Source of the DNA: Chitinophagaceae bacterium
GTDB lineage: Bacteria; Bacteroidota; Bacteroidia; Chitinophagales; Chitinophagaceae
DNA: 5,145 nt
Assembly (NCBI GenBank): GCA_947481355.1
Contig: CANKGM010000179.1
Span: 1-5,145, forward strand
Reading direction: 5' to 3'
Shown here: piece after piece, positions 1 through 5,145 of the stretch
How the letters are laid out: each line of letters opens with the position of its first letter
Numbering within the stretch: position 1 is the stretch's first letter
Notes under the pieces: model-generated
Databases searched by the model: none
The model's input: the letters and a program-made list of their open reading frames with translations, nothing else
What the model was told of the DNA's origin: nothing
Translations under genes and position numbers: made by a program

Positions 1-1
1 A

Positions 2-739
2 AGGAAGAATCGACCATGTCAATCCATTATCAATGGATTTTAGAATCCCATTTCCAAAAACAAAGGCTGAGGGATAACTTGCAGATGTACCAATTGGTTC
101 GCCTGTGCCAGCGTACCATGTATCAGGTTGAGTAGGGTCTTGCGCAAAAGAGGATACCCCTCTAACTTCAAATGAGGGATGAACAAATTTCCATGATAAT
201 CCACCATCAGTTGTTCTGAATATCCCACCATTGACACCACCAGCAAGGATTACCTTATTAGTAGTATTGTTGTAACGTAGATCAAATGCAACAGCACGAG
301 TTCTGCCTCCGTTTTGTGTTGGTCCGGCTGCTAAGAATGTATTCCCGGTTTGCGCGTTGCCATAGGGGTTATCACTCATTAAAAACTGAATATCATTACT
401 AGTGCTACCCAATGCAGATCTGGATATTTCAACAGGGTTAAATAATCCATTTTTTCGAATAGGCATTGTTTTTAGCCATGCTAATTCTTTTGCACGAATA
501 CCTTCGGGAATTTTACCGGTTTTAGGATCTCTTGTTAGTAACCATTCATATCGTGATCTTTCTATAGAATTCTTTTGCTCAAGCTCATCATTGTCAGGAT
601 TATCATCATCCTCTCCATTTAATATGGTGAGGTTTTTTGAGAATGAATCTTTGTGTTGAGCGGATTGTATTACATAAATACCAGCTATGCTCAAAAGGAA
701 AATCATTCCAACCGCAAATCCTATTTTTTTAGACATCAT
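2..739 (-). CDS. Secreted BNR/sortilin-like beta-propeller protein, N-terminal part (3' end beyond the window)
   Basis: The reading frame is open from the ATG at 739 to the window edge, giving 246 codons with no stop. Residues 1-28 look like an export signal: two lysines, then a hydrophobic stretch (GFAVGMIFLLSIAGIYVI) ending near QSAQ. An acidic linker follows (about 42-55, DDDNPDNDE). Residues 64-92 carry a segment with RDPKTGKIPEGIRAKE, which I recall from large exported Bacteroidota proteins. From about residue 138 (AGPTQNGGRTRAVAFD) the propeller begins. Two Asp boxes (S/T-x-D-x-G-x-S/T-W) are visible, TTDGGLSW at 176-183 and SIDNGLTW at 235-242; between them lies WYAGTGEP. These motifs mark sialidase/VPS10-type blades, but they are structural and do not show enzyme activity. 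Such proteins are often long and end in a type IX secretion sorting domain; that part is not visible here. The start could equally be the second ATG at 736. There is no clear Shine-Dalgarno, as is usual in this phylum. Substrate and role are unknown. Confidence 0.88.
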   Translation of the reverse strand, partial: MMSKKIGFAVGMIFLLSIAGIYVIQSAQHKDSFSKNLTILNGEDDDNPDNDELEQKNSIERSRYEWLLTRDPKTGKIPEGIRAKELAWLKTMPIRKNGLFNPVEISRSALGSTSNDIQFLMSDNPYGNAQTGNTFLAAGPTQNGGRTRAVAFDLRYNNTTNKVILAGGVNGGIFRTTDGGLSWKFVHPSFEVRGVSSFAQDPTQPDTWYAGTGEPIGTSASYPSAFVFGNGILKSIDNGLTWSILP

Positions 740-839
740 AGCCGATTTATTCGTTATTAAGCAATTTAAATAATTTTCTAGGCAAGCCAATATTTTGTTC
801 ATTAAATAGTAGACTCTTAACAAATAAAAGGTTTAATGT

Positions 840-847
840 TATCTTTG
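840..847 (+). promoter_or_regulatory. Candidate Bacteroidota -7 promoter element for mfd
   Basis: TATCTTTG matches the Bacteroidota sigma-ABfr/RpoD -7 consensus TAnnTTTG exactly and ends 15 bases before the mfd ATG. Transcription would start only a few bases downstream, leaving a very short leader of roughly 10 nt. The expected upstream TTG is not present at the usual distance (TTA at 817-819), so the match rests on the -7 element alone. A TAnnTTTG match can occur by chance in AT-rich DNA. Confidence 0.4.
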
Positions 848-862
848 TATTCATAAGCGAGA

Positions 863-3800
863 ATGAACCTGGAGTTTTTATTGGAGCGTTTTGGTCAATC
901 CCCCCGTACGCAACAAATTGCGGACAGGATTGTTTTGCCCCTACCTCAAAAAATTTCATGTGCTCATCTTTCGGGTAGTGCCTCATCCTTTCTTTTCGCT
1001 TCTTTATATCAGCTTCCTCAACTCTCGGCACATAATCACCTTATTATTCTCGAAGACGCAGAGGAGGCAGCCTATTTTCATAATGATATTGAGAACCTAT
1101 TAAATCCAATCGACCTTTTTTATTTTCCTACTTCCTTCAAGTCGAATAAAAATTTCAACATTCAAAGCAGTAGTCACGTCATGCTTAGAACTGAAATGCT
1201 TACCCGTTTTGCCACTGGAGGTAATAAGAAAATAATAATTACTTATCCTGAGGCTTTGATGGAAAAGGTTGTTCAAGCAGAGACCTTAGCAGGCAATATC
1301 ATCCTGATTAAGGTCAATGACCGATTAGATACCGATGCACTAATGGAACGATTAGTGAGTTTGGGTTTTGAGCGGACGGATTTTGTCTATGAACCAGGGC
1401 AATTTGCTATGCGAGGTGGAATATTTGATATTTATTCTTTTGGAAATGAAAAACCATATCGAGTTGAATTGTTCGGACAAGATGTAGATTCCATCCGCAT
1501 ATTTGATCCTGAAACGCAGTTGAGTGAACGGAAACTTCTTCAGGTAAGCATTATCCCTAATGCCGATGCAGAATTTGAGGACACAGATAAAATATCATTC
1601 TTTGATTTCATCCCAGCTAATACCATAGTATATACTTCAAACTGGCAGTTGTTTTTAGATCGGTTTCAAGACCATGAGGATAATCTAAGGCTTTTCATGG
1701 ATCGTAAGGATGATACAAGCATTCAAAAAGAGATAGATGATAAGGTTATCCAACATTCGGTTGACGATTTTACTTCATTTGTAGAAGCAGAGGGTAAATT
1801 GAAGCAATTCACGTTGGTTGAACTTGCACATGCAAGTACCATACCTGATCCTACTTTCACAATTCATTTTGATAGTAAGCCACAACCTTCATTCAATAGG
1901 CAGTTTGATTTACTTATAAAGGATCTATCTGCTCATGATTTGGCAAAGCACCAGATTTATATTTTCGCTGAAAACCCAAAACAATTAGAACGTCTCTATT
2001 CAATTTTTTTAGACCTCAAGGCGGAAATCAATTTTGTTCCAATAGCAAAATCACTTCACCAAGGTTTTGTAAGTACAGATCTCGGTATTGTTGTGTATAC
2101 CGATCATCAAATCTTTCAGCGATATCATAAATATAAAATCAAACAGGCCTACAATAAAAGTAAGGCGATAACTCTTCGTGCATTAAAAGAGTTGCAACCA
2201 GGCGATTTTGTAGTTCATATGGATCATGGTGTAGGTGTTTTTAGTGGCTTACAAAAAATAGAGAATGGCGGACATACACAAGAGGCTGTTAGAATTATTT
2301 ATAGAGATAATGACATTCTCTATGTGAACATTAGTTCCATTCATAAGATTTCAAAATATACCGGTAAAGAAGGCCATGTTCCAAAAATCAATAAGTTAGG
2401 CAGTGATGTGTGGGTTAAGTTGAAGGAGAAAACAAAGGGCAAGGTTAAAGAAATTGCCTTTGATCTTATTAAGTTATATGCTGAGCGAAAAGCTATGGAG
2501 GGGTTTGCGCATAGTAGCGATAATTACATGCAGATAGAACTTGAGGCATCATTTATTTATGAAGATACTCCAGACCAAGGCAAGGCTGTTGCTGATGTAA
2601 AGAAAGATATGGAAAGTCCACATCCAATGGATAGGCTTGTTTGTGGTGATGTTGGATTTGGAAAGACGGAAGTTGCTATTAGGGCAGCTTTTAAGACGTG
2701 TATAGATGGCAGACAAGCAGCAGTATTGGTTCCAACAACCATATTAGCTTACCAACATTTTAAAACATTTAGTGAGCGGCTAAAAGATTTTCCGGTAACC
2801 GTTGAATTCATGAATAGATTCAAATCGGCTAAGGAGAAAAAAGAGATTCTAAAAAAAGTAGAAGAAGGGAAAATAGATATTATTATAGGTACGCATGGCC
2901 TTATTGCAAAGGATGTTAAGTTCAAAGATTTAGGACTTCTTGTTATTGATGAAGAACAGAAATTCGGCGTGGCACACAAAGAAAAAATTAAAACGTTTAA
3001 AACCAATGTGGATTGTTTAACGCTAACCGCTACTCCAATTCCAAGGACTTTACAATTTAGTTTAATGGGAGCAAGAGATCTGAGTATTATCAATACACCA
3101 CCTCCTAATAGACAGCCTATACAAACGGAAGTGCTCATTTTTAATGAAGATGTAATAAGAGATGCTATTTATTTTGAAATTGAACGGGGTGGTCAAGTAT
3201 TCTTCATTCATAACCGTGTAAACGGATTACCTGAGATGGCTCAATTGTTGAAGAGTCTATGTCCGGATTTGAGTATAGGCTTTGCTCATGGACAATTAGA
3301 AGGTCATGAACTTGAAGAACGAATTTTTGATTTTATAACCAAGAAGTATGATGTATTGGTATGTACTAATATTGTTGAAAGCGGTGTGGATATTCCAAAT
3401 GTCAATACAATTCTTATAAACAATGCCCATCAATTTGGGTTAAGTGATCTTCATCAGTTAAGAGGTAGAGTAGGCAGGAGTAATAGAAAAGCATTTTGTT
3501 ATTTAATTGCTCCGTCAATAAGCACATTACCTGGGGATGCTCGAAAAAGGCTTCAAACATTAGAGCAGCATGCCGAACTAGGAAGTGGATTTCAAATTGC
3601 GATGCGCGATTTAGATATTCGTGGAGCAGGTAATATGTTGGGTGGTGAACAGAGCGGATTCATGATTGAGATTGGCTTCGAGATGTATCAAAAGATTTTA
3701 GATGAAGCCATTCGTGAATTAAAACGCACCTCATTCAAAGAAGTCTTTAAAGACGAAATTAGTCAGCAGGATGACTTTGTGCATGATTGCACCATAGAAA

Positions 3801-4270
3801 CTGATTTAGAAATTCTCATCCCTGATCATTATGTTGAACAGATTGCAGAAAGGCTCGTGCTTTACACTCGTCTTGATCATTGCAGAGACGAAGAGGAGCT
3901 CATCAGGTTTCATGATGAAATGCAAGATCGTTTCGGTCCCATTCCTCTATGTGTTGAAGATTTATTTACTACCGTGAGGTGCAGGAAGATGTCAGTTGAA
4001 TTAGGTTTTGAGCGATTAACATTGAAGCAAAAAACACTCAGATGTTATTTCGTAAATAATCCCGACTCCCCTTATTTTGAGTCTGCATTATTTCAATCTA
4101 TCCTCTTTCATATTCAAACGAAAACCAATAAAAGTCACCTAAAACAAACGGGTAAAAATTTCTTACTCATCACAGAACATGTAGAGTCTATGGAACAAGT
4201 TGAACTATTCCTTAATGACCTTAAGCGTACTGTAAATCTCCGAAAGGAATTAGCTACTACAGCTCCCTAA
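863..4270 (+). CDS. mfd: Transcription-repair coupling factor Mfd (ATP-dependent DNA translocase)
   Basis: Mfd binds RNA polymerase stalled at DNA lesions, pushes it off by ATP-driven translocation on upstream DNA, and recruits UvrA to start nucleotide excision repair. The protein has 1135 residues, the normal family length (E. coli 1148). Residues 1 to about 340 form the UvrB-like N-terminal module, with the conserved RGGIFDIY (184-191) in the region that contacts UvrA; the P-loop-like site near 36-48 has lost its lysine. Residues 441-501 are the CarD/RID-type RNA polymerase-binding domain (GDFVVHMDHGVGVFSG). The RecG-like motor spans about 540-890: Walker A GDVGFGKT (595-602), VPTTILA (623-629), DEEQKFGV (696-703), TATPIPRTL (722-730), ESGVDIPN (839-846) and HQLRGRVGRS (864-873). 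The TRG translocation motif MRDLDIRGAGNMLGGEQSG is at 914-932, and the C-terminal TRCF domain follows at about 975-1075. The ATG at 863 fits the family N-terminus, although the ribosome-binding site is weak. There is no sign of frameshift or truncation. The gene appears monocistronic and its TAA lies inside the convergent DUF1080 gene. Confidence 0.98.
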   Translation: MNLEFLLERFGQSPRTQQIADRIVLPLPQKISCAHLSGSASSFLFASLYQLPQLSAHNHLIILEDAEEAAYFHNDIENLLNPIDLFYFPTSFKSNKNFNIQSSSHVMLRTEMLTRFATGGNKKIIITYPEALMEKVVQAETLAGNIILIKVNDRLDTDALMERLVSLGFERTDFVYEPGQFAMRGGIFDIYSFGNEKPYRVELFGQDVDSIRIFDPETQLSERKLLQVSIIPNADAEFEDTDKISFFDFIPANTIVYTSNWQLFLDRFQDHEDNLRLFMDRKDDTSIQKEIDDKVIQHSVDDFTSFVEAEGKLKQFTLVELAHASTIPDPTFTIHFDSKPQPSFNRQFDLLIKDLSAHDLAKHQIYIFAENPKQLERLYSIFLDLKAEINFVPIAKSLHQGFVSTDLGIVVYTDHQIFQRYHKYKIKQAYNKSKAITLRALKELQPGDFVVHMDHGVGVFSGLQKIENGGHTQEAVRIIYRDNDILYVNISSIHKISKYTGKEGHVPKINKLGSDVWVKLKEKTKGKVKEIAFDLIKLYAERKAMEGFAHSSDNYMQIELEASFIYEDTPDQGKAVADVKKDMESPHPMDRLVCGDVGFGKTEVAIRAAFKTCIDGRQAAVLVPTTILAYQHFKTFSERLKDFPVTVEFMNRFKSAKEKKEILKKVEEGKIDIIIGTHGLIAKDVKFKDLGLLVIDEEQKFGVAHKEKIKTFKTNVDCLTLTATPIPRTLQFSLMGARDLSIINTPPPNRQPIQTEVLIFNEDVIRDAIYFEIERGGQVFFIHNRVNGLPEMAQLLKSLCPDLSIGFAHGQLEGHELEERIFDFITKKYDVLVCTNIVESGVDIPNVNTILINNAHQFGLSDLHQLRGRVGRSNRKAFCYLIAPSISTLPGDARKRLQTLEQHAELGSGFQIAMRDLDIRGAGNMLGGEQSGFMIEIGFEMYQKILDEAIRELKRTSFKEVFKDEISQQDDFVHDCTIETDLEILIPDHYVEQIAERLVLYTRLDHCRDEEELIRFHDEMQDRFGPIPLCVEDLFTTVRCRKMSVELGFERLTLKQKTLRCYFVNNPDSPYFESALFQSILFHIQTKTNKSHLKQTGKNFLLITEHVESMEQVELFLNDLKRTVNLRKELATTAP

Positions 4271-4997
4271 TCCAAATGTTTCTGTAGCTCACTGGATTTC
4301 CATGATCTTGAAGACTTATTGGCTCTTTTAACCCATGCTGTTTGTATTGAGGGATACCAATGTATTCAGTTGCACCCCAAATAGTAGCATTGTTTTGAAC
4401 AAGTACGCCGTTGTGGATAACAGTAATCCTTGCAGCTGATTGAAGACGTCCATTTTCACTGAATCTTGGTGCAGTGAAAATCACATCATATGTTTGCCAT
4501 TCACCTGGTTCTCTGCAAGCGTTTGCTAGTGGGATTAGTTGCTTATAAATACTGCCTGCTTGTCCGTTGGAATATGTTCTATTATTGTAATTGTCTAACA
4601 CCTGAAGTTCATATCGTCCCATCAGAAAAATACCGCTATTCCCTCTACCCTGACTTTCACCAACAACCTCTGCCGGAGTTCTCCACTCAATATGTAATTG
4701 GCAATCGCCAAAAGCTTGTTTAGTAGTGATCATACCTGTGCCTTTTTTTACAGTCATTGCTCCATCTCCAACAATCCATTCGGCAGGCTTTTTATCACTA
4801 TTTTGCCATGCCGACAAATCTTTGCCATTAAAAAGAACTATTGCATCTGAAGGAGCATCCTGAGCTGTTTTACCTGGTTTAACTATTGCTGCTACTGGCT
4901 CCCAAACTTCAGTCAATTTTGGAGCATCATCATTTGATTGTGCAATAGAAGTCAGAACACAGAATATTGCAAGGATAGATAGTAAATTCTTTTTCAT
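4257..4997 (-). CDS. Exported DUF1080 / 3-keto-disaccharide hydrolase-domain protein
   Basis: This complete 246-residue protein consists of a signal peptide and one DUF1080 domain (Pfam PF06439, now labelled 3-keto-disaccharide hydrolase), a concanavalin/LamG-like jelly-roll fold. Residues 1-19 (MKKNLLSILAIFCVLTSIA) look like a Sec signal with signal peptidase I cleavage after SIA. Cys13 follows Phe, so it is a poor lipobox and a lipoprotein is unlikely. A short linker with TEVWEPV leads into the domain: LFNGKDLSAW (55-64), HIEWR (102-106), RGNSGIFLMGRYELQVLD (118-135), QAGSIYK (146-152), GEWQTYDVIFTAPRF (165-179), ITVIHNGVLVQN (191-202) and the terminal LQDHGNPVSYRNIWIREL (229-246). Family members are linked to hydrolysis of 3-keto glycosides in the periplasm or envelope, often beside Gfo/Idh-type oxidoreductases. 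No such partner is visible here, so the substrate is open and the enzymatic role is inferred from the family. The TAG stop lies within the last codons of mfd, a 14-bp convergent overlap. No strong Shine-Dalgarno precedes the ATG at 4997. Confidence 0.94.
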   Translation of the reverse strand: MKKNLLSILAIFCVLTSIAQSNDDAPKLTEVWEPVAAIVKPGKTAQDAPSDAIVLFNGKDLSAWQNSDKKPAEWIVGDGAMTVKKGTGMITTKQAFGDCQLHIEWRTPAEVVGESQGRGNSGIFLMGRYELQVLDNYNNRTYSNGQAGSIYKQLIPLANACREPGEWQTYDVIFTAPRFSENGRLQSAARITVIHNGVLVQNNATIWGATEYIGIPQYKQHGLKEPISLQDHGNPVSYRNIWIREL

Positions 4998-5021
4998 AAC
5001 AAGTCGTTAATTATGTTGATA

Positions 5022-5049
5022 AAAATGTAATTAGTGAATGAATATACAA
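5022..5049 (-). promoter_or_regulatory. Candidate promoter of the DUF1080 gene
   Basis: Read on the minus strand, a TTG (5049-5047) is followed after 17 bases by TACATTTT (5029-5022), one mismatch from the Bacteroidota -7 consensus TAnnTTTG. The -7 element ends 24 bases before the ATG, so the leader would be about 15-20 nt. The position is right for the DUF1080 gene. The elements are short and the DNA is AT-rich, so this is a plausible but unproven assignment. Confidence 0.35.
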
Positions 5050-5079
5050 AAAAGTCAATTTGAAAATCCAAACTTTAGC

Positions 5080-5098
5080 CAATAATTGCTAATTATTG
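5080..5098. repeat. Perfect inverted repeat, 8-bp arms with 3-base spacer
   Basis: CAATAATT (5080-5087), spacer GCT, then AATTATTG (5091-5098) are exact reverse complements. The repeat lies 83 bp upstream of the DUF1080 start and just upstream of its candidate promoter, a position where an operator could sit. The stem contains only one G-C pair per arm and has no U-tract after it on either strand, so it is a poor intrinsic terminator. A looser repeat, CAATT-ATGCC-AATTG (5113-5127), lies close by. Function is unknown, and chance is possible in AT-rich DNA. Confidence 0.45.
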
Positions 5099-5102
5099 AA
5101 TC

Positions 5103-5145
5103 ATGCTTGAAACAATTATGCCAATTGAGCGTTTAGATATGGGTA
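5103..5145 (+). CDS. Possible first codons of a rightward gene, cut by the window edge
   Basis: From the ATG at 5103 the frame stays open to the edge and would begin MLETIMPIERLDMG; a second ATG in the same frame is at 5118. Fourteen codons are too few to recognise a family, and no Shine-Dalgarno or good promoter precedes them. The minus strand offers an equally short alternative, a frame ending ...YLNAQLA with TAA at 5118-5116, which would be the end of a leftward gene upstream of the DUF1080 gene. The window alone cannot decide between these or a non-coding stretch. Confidence 0.2.
   Translation, partial: MLETIMPIERLDMG

Noticed and set aside
402..659. Plus-strand frame of 85 codons
   Set aside because: It lies opposite the propeller gene, which has a signal peptide and Asp boxes. 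The serine-rich translation is a typical shadow of the acidic linker on the other strand.
761..790. Possible promoter for the propeller gene on the minus strand: TTG (790-788), 19 bases, TAAATTGC (768-761)
   Set aside because: The spacing and position are right, but the -7 element has two mismatches in its TTTG half, too weak to list as a feature in such AT-rich DNA.
747..1031. Minus-strand frame of 94 codons, including a 35-codon internal start (ATG at 854) that fills the divergent intergenic region
   Set aside because: Most of it is antisense to the well-supported mfd N-terminus. The short version begins over the mfd promoter region, has no recognisable domain and no ribosome-binding site, and its sequence looks like translated AT-rich DNA.
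2557..3138. Two minus-strand frames of 61 and 129 codons inside the mfd motor region
   Set aside because: They are antisense to the most conserved helicase motifs of mfd and show no family resemblance or start signals of their own.
4252..4289. Inverted repeat AGCTAC / GTAGCT spanning the mfd-DUF1080 junction, a possible bidirectional terminator
   Set aside because: The arms are only 6 bp, the loop is 26 bases and no U-tract follows on either strand, so it does not qualify as an intrinsic terminator.
4490..4723. Plus-strand frame of 77 codons within the DUF1080 gene
   Set aside because: It is a shadow of the conserved DUF1080 domain on the minus strand, with no independent evidence of coding.

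Overview
The window looks like an ordinary chromosomal segment from a member of the Bacteroidota. It is AT-rich, has Bacteroidota-type TAnnTTTG promoter-like elements and almost no Shine-Dalgarno signal, and carries two exported proteins of families common in that phylum. I cannot place it below phylum with confidence; a Cytophagales, Chitinophagales or Sphingobacteriales relative would fit.

Layout: (1) The left edge to 739, minus strand, holds the N-terminal 246 codons of a secreted BNR/sortilin-type beta-propeller protein, cut off by the window edge. (2) 740-862 is a 123-bp AT-rich divergent promoter region. (3) 863-4270, plus strand, is a complete mfd gene (transcription-repair coupling factor, 1135 aa) with every expected helicase motif. 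(4) 4257-4997, minus strand, is a complete 246-aa exported DUF1080 / 3-keto-disaccharide hydrolase-like protein. It converges on mfd, and the two 3' ends overlap by 14 bp. (5) 4998-5145 is an AT-rich region upstream of the DUF1080 gene, with a candidate promoter, a perfect 8-bp-arm inverted repeat and possibly the first codons of a rightward gene.

The three genes alternate in strand, so each is its own transcription unit within this window, and nothing suggests a shared pathway. Mfd acts in the cytoplasm, removing stalled RNA polymerase and recruiting UvrA for repair. The flanking proteins are exported and probably act in the envelope or outside the cell. I found no RNA genes, mobile elements, CRISPR arrays or phage genes, and no evidence of a previously undescribed system. 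The points most worth a second look are the overlapping convergent gene ends with no visible terminator, the palindrome near 5089, and the uncharacterised exported propeller protein.
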